Assembly (NCBI GenBank): GCA_964518505.1
Contig: CAZFGT010000024.1
Span: 1 to 39,817 of the forward strand
Source: DASPUH01 sp964518505
Lineage (GTDB): Bacteria > Chloroflexota > Limnocylindria > Limnocylindrales > CSP1-4
Length of the DNA: 39,817 bases
Direction: 5' to 3'
Shown here: piece by piece, positions 34,150-39,817 of the stretch
Numbering within the stretch: position 1 is the first letter of the stretch
How the letters are laid out: every line of letters starts with the position of its first letter
Translations under genes and position numbers: made by a program
Notes under the pieces: model-generated
Told to the model about the DNA's origin: nothing
Database searches by the model: none
The model's input: the letters and a program-made list of their open reading frames with translations, nothing else

Positions 34150-35567
34150 CCGTCGACCTCGCGCGCGCCGATGGCCCCCAGCGGTCCGCTCGCCTTGGCC
34201 TGCGTCTCCGCCCATTCGGCACCCGGGTCCGACCGCCAGGTGATGCCGCCACCGACGTGGAGGGTCAGGCGCGCGCCGTCGGCGACGAGGGTCCTGATGA
34301 GGATCGACGAGCCCATCGTGCCGTCCGGGCCCAGCCAGAGGGCGGCCCCGGTGTAGGGCCCGCGGCGCACCGGTTCCAGGCGTTCGATGAGTTCCATGGC
34401 CCGGATCTTGGGGGCGCCGGTGATCGAGCCGCCGGGGAACGACGCGGCCAGCAGGTCGAAGGGGTCGCGCCCGGCGGCGAGGCGGCCGGTCACCGTCGAC
34501 ACGAGGTGCTGGACGCTGCCGGTCCGCTCCAGGCGGCAGAGCCGTGGCACGCGAACGGTACCGGGCTCGCAGACCCGGCCGAGGTCATTGCGCAGGACGT
34601 CCACGATCATCGTGTTCTCCGCCCGGTCCTTCGCGCTGGCCAGCAGCTCGGCGGCGAGGGCCCGATCCTCCGCTCGGGTCCGGCCCCTGGGCCGGGTGCC
34701 CTTGATGGGGTCGGTCAGGACCGTCCCGTCGGGCGCCACGGCCAGGAAGGGTTCGGGCGATGCCGACAGGAGGGCCCGGGTCGCACCCGTGCGCCGGTCC
34801 GGCCCCAGGTCCAGGTACGCCGCGTAGCCCACCGGATCGCCCGTGCGCAGCCGCCGATAGACCGGCCATGGATCGGCCGTGAACGCCGCCTCCAGACGCC
34901 GCGCGACGTTGGCCTGGTAGAGCTCGCCGCGGGCGATCTCGCGCCGCACGGCCTCCACCATCGCCATGTAGGCATCCCGGTCCAGGTTGCTGGCGAAGGC
35001 GGCCGGCGGCTCGACGGACGACCGCGGCGTGGCGTCCGGCGTCCCGTGCAGGCGCGCCAGGATGGCGTCCCGGCGGGCCGTGAGGCGGTCCGTGTCCCCG
35101 TCCACGGCGCGCGACGCGAGCCACACCTCGCCGGTGCCATGGTCGAAGGCCACGACCTGGTCGTACAGGCCAAGGCGGAGTTCCGGCAGCCATTGATCGA
35201 CGGCAGCGATGGCTGGAAGTCGCTCCAGCCGGCGTCCCAGGTCGTAGCCCAGGAAGCCCATCAGGCCGCCGCTGAACGGCGCGGTCAGCGGGGCGGGTGT
35301 CATGCGGGCGATGAGGCCTCGCGCGCCAGCGAACGGATCGGGGCCGTCGTCGGCGGCGTCGATGGCCTGTAGCGGATCGGCCGCCAGGTAGCTCCACCGG
35401 GCGCGGCGCCCCGGCCGGGCACTCTCCAGGAGGGTCATCCCGGGCAGGCCGCGCAGGCGCTCGGCCAGGTCGAGCGGCGCCAGCCCCGCGAATTCGTGGA
35501 GCGGCGTCAGGACGGCGAGCGCGCTCGCACGCGTGCCGCTGCGAGCCGAGGAGGTGGTGATGGGCAT
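34146..35567 (-). CDS. pabB: Aminodeoxychorismate synthase component I (chorismate-binding)
   Basis: Converts chorismate with ammonia to 4-amino-4-deoxychorismate for folate. 473 residues. N-terminal LLESARPGRRARWSYLAADP and GGLMGFLGYDLGRRLE precede the chorismate-binding domain with RGELYQANVARRL, DPIKGTRPRGRT, DRAENTMIVDVLRNDLG and FPGGSITGAPKIRAMELIE. Anthranilate synthase TrpE is closely related; the operon with PabC favours PabB. No glutamine amidotransferase (PabA) gene is present here. The ATG at 35567 follows TATCAT by 8 nt with no Shine-Dalgarno site. First of five genes coupled by ATGA overlaps down to 31822. Confidence 0.87.
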   Translation of the reverse strand: MPITTSSARSGTRASALAVLTPLHEFAGLAPLDLAERLRGLPGMTLLESARPGRRARWSYLAADPLQAIDAADDGPDPFAGARGLIARMTPAPLTAPFSGGLMGFLGYDLGRRLERLPAIAAVDQWLPELRLGLYDQVVAFDHGTGEVWLASRAVDGDTDRLTARRDAILARLHGTPDATPRSSVEPPAAFASNLDRDAYMAMVEAVRREIARGELYQANVARRLEAAFTADPWPVYRRLRTGDPVGYAAYLDLGPDRRTGATRALLSASPEPFLAVAPDGTVLTDPIKGTRPRGRTRAEDRALAAELLASAKDRAENTMIVDVLRNDLGRVCEPGTVRVPRLCRLERTGSVQHLVSTVTGRLAAGRDPFDLLAASFPGGSITGAPKIRAMELIERLEPVRRGPYTGAALWLGPDGTMGSSILIRTLVADGARLTLHVGGGITWRSDPGAEWAETQAKASGPLGAIGAREVDG

Positions 35568-35621
35568 CGGCTCGCATGATAGGTGGGCGCCCAAACGCGC
35601 CACCTGTCGCATCATCAGCGC

Positions 35622-36728
35622 GTGGACCACGACCAGCTCCAGCCTGCGTACGATGTCGTGGCCCGCCAGGTGGCGGCGGGCGACCTGCCGGCGGCCGTCC
35701 TGGCCGTGGCCGACCACGAGGGGCTGATCCGCGTCGGTGCCTTCGCGCCCGGTCGCGAGCGGGTCACGCCGCTCAGCCACTTCATGATCGCCTCCATGAC
35801 CAAGCCCATCATGGCCACGGCCGTGATGCGGCTGGTGGAAGCCGGCCGCCTGGACCTGGACGAGCCGGTGCAGCGCTACCTGCCGGAGTTCGCGCCGCTG
35901 CCGGCGACCCGTGGCGAGCCCGGTGGCGAGGTGATCACCGCGCGGGACGTGCTGCGCCACACGGCCGGCCTGATCGAGGACTGGCAGCGCATGAGCCGCG
36001 AGCGGCCGGACGCGGCACGGACGTACCGCATGCTGGGGAGCGAGCCGCTGGAGTACACCCCGGGCACGCGGCACCACTACACGTCGAATTCCTGGTTCGT
36101 CCTTGGTGAGCTCATCCGGCGCCTGGACGGGCGTCCGTATCCCGTGTTCCTGCGCGAGGAGGTGCTGGAGCCCCTCCGCCTGACCGAGACCGGCTTCGGG
36201 CGACCCGCGTCCGATCGGGCGCGGATGCATTCGTTCGGCCCGAACGCGCTGGTCAGCCCGCTCTTCCTGGCCGCGTTCATGCGCCTGCAGCATCCCGCCG
36301 GCGGCCTGTGGAGCACGGCCGATGACATCGTCCGTTTCGGCCGCGCCATGCTCATGGGCGGCGCGCTCGACGGCGTCCGCATCGTGACCCCGGGCAGTGT
36401 CGCCGAGATGACCCGGGAACAGACGACCGGGCTCCCCGACGTCGAGGAGCCCGGTCGCACGGCGCATTACGGGCTGGGCTGGAACATCCCCGGTGGTCGG
36501 CCGGGCAAGCCTGGCTCAGCGGCGGCCTTCGAGCACGGCGCCAGCACGGGCGGCCGCCTGTGGGTCGACCCCACGTACGACCTGGTGATCGTCCTGCTGG
36601 CCAACCGCTGGTTGAGCGAGACCAGGTTCTCCTACGCGGTCATCGAGGCCGTCTACGAGGCGCTGGGGCTGCCCCGTTCGATCGGCACGGCGACCATCGA
36701 GCCCCACTCGGTCCAGGACCCGTCGTAG
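35622..36728 (+). CDS. Serine hydrolase, class C beta-lactamase fold
   Basis: 368 residues from the GTG at 35622. The nucleophile motif SxxK is SMTK (about residue 57) in HFMIASMTKPIMATAV, the second motif is YTSNSW (Y-S/T-N), and a C-terminal HGASTGG stands in for KTG/HxG. These are the three catalytic blocks of the AmpC/esterase/D-aminopeptidase superfamily. No signal peptide is seen, which argues against periplasmic beta-lactamase and for an intracellular esterase or peptidase. An earlier GTG at 35583 is possible, but 35622 has CATCAT 6 nt upstream. The 3' end overlaps the convergent sulfurtransferase gene by 76 bp. Confidence 0.88.
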   Translation: MDHDQLQPAYDVVARQVAAGDLPAAVLAVADHEGLIRVGAFAPGRERVTPLSHFMIASMTKPIMATAVMRLVEAGRLDLDEPVQRYLPEFAPLPATRGEPGGEVITARDVLRHTAGLIEDWQRMSRERPDAARTYRMLGSEPLEYTPGTRHHYTSNSWFVLGELIRRLDGRPYPVFLREEVLEPLRLTETGFGRPASDRARMHSFGPNALVSPLFLAAFMRLQHPAGGLWSTADDIVRFGRAMLMGGALDGVRIVTPGSVAEMTREQTTGLPDVEEPGRTAHYGLGWNIPGGRPGKPGSAAAFEHGASTGGRLWVDPTYDLVIVLLANRWLSETRFSYAVIEAVYEALGLPRSIGTATIEPHSVQDPS

Positions 36729-37510
36729 TTGCGGACGGACGGGTAGCCCAGGATCTCGTGCAGCACGAACCAGCTATGGCTGGAGCGCTCGCCGATGCGG
36801 CAGTACGTGACGATGTCCTTGTCCGGCGTGATGCCCTTGCCCTGATAGAGCGCGGCCAGCTCGTCGGGGCTCTTGAAGCTGCCGTCCTCGCGCACCGCCT
36901 GGGCCCACGGGATCGAGGCGGCGCCGGGGATGTGGCCGCCCCGCTGGGCCGACTCGGACATGCCTGGCGGGGCCAGGATCTCGCCGCTGTACTCGGCCGG
37001 TGAGCGGACGTCGACGAGGCCAAGGCCCGGCTCGCCGAGGCGCGGCAGGATCTCATCGCGGAAGGCCCGCAGCTCGTACGACGGTCCCTCCACGGTGAAG
37101 CCCGTCGCCGCGTAGGTGGGAACGTCGTTGGTCAGGGGCAGGTCCCGTGCCAGCCACAGCTTGCGGCCGCCGTCGACCAGCGAGACGCGCTCGAGGCCGT
37201 GCAGCTTGAGCTGCCAGTAGGCCCACGCGGCGAACCAATTGTTGTTGTCGCCATAGAGGGCGATGTGCGTGTCCGGGCCGATGCCGGAGCTGCTGAGCAG
37301 GCGCGACAGGTCGCCCGGCGTGGCGATGTCGCGCCGGATGCCATCGGTGAGCTGGCTCGTCCAGTCCCAGGCGACGGCGCCGGGCAGGTGGCCCTGGTCG
37401 TAGGCGGTGGTGTCGACATCGACCTCGACGAAGCGGACGGCCGGGTCGCCGAGGTGCTCGACGGCCCAGTCGGCGCTCACGAGAGCGGGGGTAGCGGTGG
37501 ATACGGTCAT
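36653..37510 (-). CDS. Thiosulfate sulfurtransferase (two-domain rhodanese)
   Basis: 285 residues in two rhodanese repeats. The N-terminal, inactive domain opens with LVSADWAVEHLGDPAVRFVEV and lacks the cysteine. The C-terminal domain has the active cysteine in TYCRIGERSSHSWF; CRxGxR is the thiosulfate-type loop, as opposed to CGSGVT of mercaptopyruvate enzymes. VRNYDGSWTEWG is the family's closing motif. ATG start. A 16-bp palindrome (37533-37548) lies 22 nt before it. Its last 76 bases are antisense to the serine hydrolase 3' end. Confidence 0.93.
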   Translation of the reverse strand: MTVSTATPALVSADWAVEHLGDPAVRFVEVDVDTTAYDQGHLPGAVAWDWTSQLTDGIRRDIATPGDLSRLLSSSGIGPDTHIALYGDNNNWFAAWAYWQLKLHGLERVSLVDGGRKLWLARDLPLTNDVPTYAATGFTVEGPSYELRAFRDEILPRLGEPGLGLVDVRSPAEYSGEILAPPGMSESAQRGGHIPGAASIPWAQAVREDGSFKSPDELAALYQGKGITPDKDIVTYCRIGERSSHSWFVLHEILGYPSVRNYDGSWTEWGSMVAVPIERGSPSAS

Positions 37511-37532
37511 GGTGGTGATCCCTCAGGCTTGG

Positions 37533-37548
37533 TGCGCCCATGGGCGCA
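37533..37548. promoter_or_regulatory. 16-bp perfect palindrome before the sulfurtransferase
   Basis: TGCGCCCATGGGCGCA lies 22 nt upstream of the sulfurtransferase ATG on the minus strand and could be an operator or a leader hairpin. The rest of the 173-bp spacer shows nothing else I can assign. Confidence 0.4.
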
Positions 37549-37683
37549 GGGTCATGTGCGGGCGACCCACACGAGGTCGCCGAGTGATGAGGCGGGCCGT
37601 CCCGCCACCGCGCGAACGCGGCTAGCGGACCCGCCCGCTACATCTGCACCGACTCCCGGTCGCCTGGTGGGCCGGCCGCAGGC

Positions 37684-38097
37684 TCACGGCAGGGCCCCTT
37701 CCTGCACGGCGAACGCCCGCAGGCGCAACTCGCACTCGTCGTGCAGCCGCGCCACCTGGCGCGCCATCCAGGGGTCGACGCGCGATGTGTCCTCGACGGT
37801 CACGGTGGGCCCCGTGGCGTCCTCGTCAAAGGCGATGCCATCGCTGTTGCGGTAGTCGCTGAGCCAGTTGGCCTGCAGCTGCAGGATCGCCGCCGCCACC
37901 ACGGGACGGGTGAAGGACCAGTCCACGTACTCGGCGTTGAGCTGGTCGACAAGGTCACGGATGCGCAGCGGCACCCCGCGCGGCGCTCGAGCCAGGAGGT
38001 GCACGACGCGGAGGTCGGCGAACGGGTCGCGGACCTCGGCTACCTGCGGTGGCTGGAGGTGCGGGTCGGCCAGGCCTGGGATGTCGCGAAGGATCAC
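37684..38097 (-). CDS. Hypothetical protein, possibly winged-helix
   Basis: 137 residues, soluble. Segments RDPFADLRVVHLLARAPRG, IRDLVDQLNAEYVDWSFT and RPVVAAAILQLQANWLSDYR give a helix-rich pattern that might be a winged-helix fold, but I do not recognise the family. Start GTG 38097; an AGGTGAC lies just before it. Divergent from the DUF952 gene, with a palindrome between them. Confidence 0.6.
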   Translation of the reverse strand: MILRDIPGLADPHLQPPQVAEVRDPFADLRVVHLLARAPRGVPLRIRDLVDQLNAEYVDWSFTRPVVAAAILQLQANWLSDYRNSDGIAFDEDATGPTVTVEDTSRVDPWMARQVARLHDECELRLRAFAVQEGALP

Positions 38098-38133
38098 GTC
38101 ACCTGTGCTCGGATGCGTCTGCGTCGGGGCCGA

Positions 38134-38149
38134 CGGATACGCATATCCG
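38134..38149. promoter_or_regulatory. Palindrome between divergent genes
   Basis: CGGATA-CGCA-TATCCG, perfect 6-bp arms, flanked on both sides by GACGG-type sequence. It lies about 40-75 nt from the two divergent start codons and could be a shared operator. Confidence 0.4.
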
Positions 38150-38225
38150 ACGGCTCGACTCGGGAATGGTCGCCGCAGGATAGCAGGGCCCTTCGGCTCA
38201 GGCTCACGGCGTTACGCTGGCCGGC

Positions 38226-38555
38226 ATGCGACCGACCTTCCACCTCGTCCGGTCGACCGACTGGGCGACCGCCGACCCCTTGGTGCCATGGGCGCCGGCC
38301 TCGCTGGCCAACGAGGGCTTCATCCACTGCACCGACGGCCTGGCGGCCATGGTGGACACCGCCAACCGCTTCTACGCCGGCGAGCCGGGCGCCTTCCTGC
38401 TGCTCACGGTGGACCTCGACGCGGTGGGTTGCCCGTGGCGGATCGACGAACCGGGGCGTCCCTATCCGCACATCTACGGGCCGCTGCCGCGGTCGGCCAT
38501 CCTGGCGGTGCGGCCCATGCCCCGGACGGCCGACGGGCGGTTCACCTCTCCCTAG
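38226..38555 (+). CDS. DUF952 protein
   Basis: 109 residues matching DUF952: FHLVRSTDWATADP, then EGFIHCTDG with the conserved His-Cys, VDTANRFYAGEPGAFLLLTVD and RPYPHIYGPLPRSAILAV. The fold is related to ADP-ribosyl-type domains according to structural work on the family, but the reaction is not known to me. ATG start 7 nt after TACGCT. Its TAG overlaps the stop of the convergent gene. Confidence 0.87.
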   Translation: MRPTFHLVRSTDWATADPLVPWAPASLANEGFIHCTDGLAAMVDTANRFYAGEPGAFLLLTVDLDAVGCPWRIDEPGRPYPHIYGPLPRSAILAVRPMPRTADGRFTSP

Positions 38556-38917
38556 CGGGGCTCGATCCGGAGCGTGGTCGGCAGGACGTCGTCGATCAGC
38601 ATCGCTGGCAGCGACCCATCGCCCCCGTACTTGCGGCTGAGCGCGGCGCTGCAGGCGACGATCGACGCCGGGTCCGTCGCCGGGACGAAGCGGATGGGCA
38701 CGTCGCGGCCGCCGACGGCGAGCGCGCCATCCGGGCGAGCCAGCGCTTCCTGGTACCACTTCCCGGCACGGCCCTTGTAGGAGCGCACGTACGCGACCCC
38801 GTCCTCCACCACCGGCCAGACGACCGTGCGGCGCGGCGTGCCGTCCGGGCGGCTCGTGATGACTTCGATCTCGATGTCGTCCTCGCACGCGGCAAGGACA
38901 TCGGCGGGCAGGTTCAC
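38552..38917 (-). CDS. DUF2255 protein
   Basis: 121 residues with the split-barrel flavin-binding-like pattern of DUF2255: IEIEVITSRPDGTPRRTVVWPVVEDGVAYVRSYKGRAGKWYQEAL and DVPIRFVPA. Relatives resemble deazaflavin-dependent nitroreductases; cofactor use is not shown here. GTG 38917 overlaps the nitroreductase TGA by 4 bp, with GAGGAG upstream at 38923-38928. Confidence 0.82.
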   Translation of the reverse strand: MNLPADVLAACEDDIEIEVITSRPDGTPRRTVVWPVVEDGVAYVRSYKGRAGKWYQEALARPDGALAVGGRDVPIRFVPATDPASIVACSAALSRKYGGDGSLPAMLIDDVLPTTLRIEPR

Positions 38918-39435
38918 CAGCGCTCCTCGTGCACGATCGAGTCCAGCGTGACGCGGCCGCCCGGGCGCTTGGGGGCCGTGAGCGCGGCCTCGTCGGCGGG
39001 GTAACCGAACGAGAGCAGGAACTCGCACCACTGCTCCTCGGGGTAGCCCAGCAGCCGGCGGGCGAGCGCCTGGTCGTAAACCGTGGCCGGCACGCTGCCG
39101 ATGCCCAGCTCCCAGGCGGCCAGGACCATGTTCTGGGCGGCGCGCCCCAGGTCCCACATGACCGAGAGCGGCGCGTCGGCCTGGGCCGGATCAGGCGTCA
39201 CCAGGGCGATCGCCAGTGGGGCCCCGGCCAGGTGCCCGGCGAACGGACCAAGCGCCGCCAGTTCCTGCAGATGGGCCCGGTCGCGCACCACGATGAACGC
39301 CCAGCGCTGGAGGTTCTTGGAGCTGCCCGCCCGCCGGCCCGCGTTGAGGATCCGCTTGAGATGGGCCTCGTCGGGCGGCCGGTCCTGGAACTTGCGCACG
39401 ACGCGGATGGAATCGATCGCCTGCCAGGTGTCCAC
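38914..39435 (-). CDS. Nitroreductase family protein
   Basis: FMN-dependent reductase of nitro-, quinone or related compounds, 173 residues. Motifs: AIDSIRVVRKFQDRPPDEAHLKRILNAGRRAGSSKNLQRW (FMN phosphate and ring contacts), DLGRAAQNMVLAAWELGIGSVPATVYD and FLLSFGYPADE, all usual for short single-domain members. GTG start 6 nt after TACCCT. First gene of a two-gene unit with DUF2255. Confidence 0.9.
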   Translation of the reverse strand: MDTWQAIDSIRVVRKFQDRPPDEAHLKRILNAGRRAGSSKNLQRWAFIVVRDRAHLQELAALGPFAGHLAGAPLAIALVTPDPAQADAPLSVMWDLGRAAQNMVLAAWELGIGSVPATVYDQALARRLLGYPEEQWCEFLLSFGYPADEAALTAPKRPGGRVTLDSIVHEERW

Positions 39436-39749
39436 GGCATCAGGGTACGCGTGAGTCGCGCGGTCCGCGTCCGGTGGTCGCTTCGGCCGCCAACGTGGTC
39501 ATATCTGACTGGGGGGCACGTTAGGGCATCAACAGCGGCTGATCAGGCCGTCCTGGACAGCCTCACGGGCTGCGGGCGGCTCCGTTCACGCTCAGGGCAG
39601 GCGGTTCAGGCGCGCGGCGCAGGCTGCCGGTCGCGTCGAATCTGACCTTGCGTGCCCCGGAGTCACGTTTGACCAAGTCCCGCGGCGCGCGGGTGCCAGC
39701 CGGATCGGTAGGTGAGCAGGTTCCGGCGGGTTGAGGTCGGCGCCTCCGT
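39436..39749. other. Non-coding stretch with no assignable feature
   Basis: About 314 bp. Apart from the TACCCT hexamer before the nitroreductase start, I see no tRNA, hairpin of note or convincing ORF. An open frame on the minus strand is low in coding character. Confidence 0.5.
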
Positions 39750-39817
39750 CTAGAGCAGCTCTCCGTGCGCTGCGGCAGTGGGCTCGCCGTCGCGCGGTCG
39801 CGGCTCCTCGCCGGGGC
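39750..39817 (-). CDS. C-terminal tail of an unknown gene running off the right edge
   Basis: The minus strand from the window end reads 22 codons to a TAG at 39750-39752, ending GEPTAAAHGELL. The third-codon positions are mostly G or C, as in neighbouring genes. The fragment is too short to name a product, and coding status is uncertain. Confidence 0.35.
   Translation of the reverse strand, partial: PGEEPRPRDGEPTAAAHGELL

Noticed and set aside
34146..36467. A 773-codon frame around pabB
   Set aside because: The part beyond 35567 is antisense to the serine hydrolase and shows no similarity to PabB N-termini.
39436..39817. tRNA gene in the right-hand spacer
   Set aside because: No T-loop consensus or cloverleaf pairing could be drawn.

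Overview
This 39.8 kb window is very GC-rich (about 70% by eye) and densely coded. It comes from a bacterium with frequent GTG/TTG starts, many 4-bp ATGA/GTGA gene overlaps and several convergent genes that overlap at their 3' ends. A Thermus-type isocitrate dehydrogenase, an actinobacterial-style CysM/CysO/Mec+ cysteine route, an LLM-class flavin oxidoreductase and a sigma factor followed by a PD40 membrane protein fit an uncultivated Chloroflexota lineage (Limnocylindria/Ellin6529-like) or, less likely, an actinobacterium. This placement is inference. A 100-N gap flanked by an exact 55-bp duplication marks the sequence as a short-read (probably metagenome) scaffold.

Layout. 1-874: Thermus-type icd (partial, minus), divergent from a nucleoside hydrolase. 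1917-4265: a short UvrA-like ATPase. 4399-7837: a complete ECF vitamin/nutrient transporter (S, T, A, A) crossing the assembly gap. 14112-7834 (minus): a sulfur cluster reading Rrf2 [2Fe-2S] regulator, sufC, sufS, sufU, then rhodanese-MoeB fusion, cysO, cysM and mec (JAMM). Two copies of a CCGAC-N7-GTCGG palindrome lie at its head and at the internal gap. 14225-16110: sigma factor plus membrane PD40 protein. 16185-18490: EXLDI protein and DrrA/DrrB-type ABC exporter, divergent from a CzcO-like monooxygenase and an LLM oxidoreductase. 20961-23490: ExaC-type aldehyde dehydrogenase, DUF779 and beta-carbonic anhydrase. 23448-28187: GNAT, SIMPL, lipoprotein, beta-hydroxyacid dehydrogenase, Bax-inhibitor-1 family protein and a small PRC/DUF2171-like protein. 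28552-31241: Imm5-like protein, PduO-type cobalamin adenosyltransferase, MIP18/SufT-like protein, DUF433 and a partner of unknown family. 31822-35567: a five-gene ATGA-coupled pabB-to-pabC operon. 35622-39435: serine hydrolase, thiosulfate sulfurtransferase, DUF952, DUF2255 and nitroreductase. A gene remnant runs off the right edge.

The most coherent biology is the sulfur cluster. SufS and SufU mobilise cysteine sulfur, the rhodanese-MoeB fusion can load it onto the MoaD/CysO-like carrier, CysM can use carrier-bound sulfur to make cysteine, and the JAMM protease can release it. The [2Fe-2S] regulator and its two likely operators would tie cysteine supply to Fe-S status. The most puzzling non-coding structures are five copies of a CTTGCCTGNCAGGCAAG palindrome between convergent genes (28276-28519) and four palindrome-bearing units phased at 72-73 bp (25011-25245). 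A third global trait is a TANNNT hexamer 6-9 nt before about a dozen start codons that lack a Shine-Dalgarno site, which points to leaderless transcripts.
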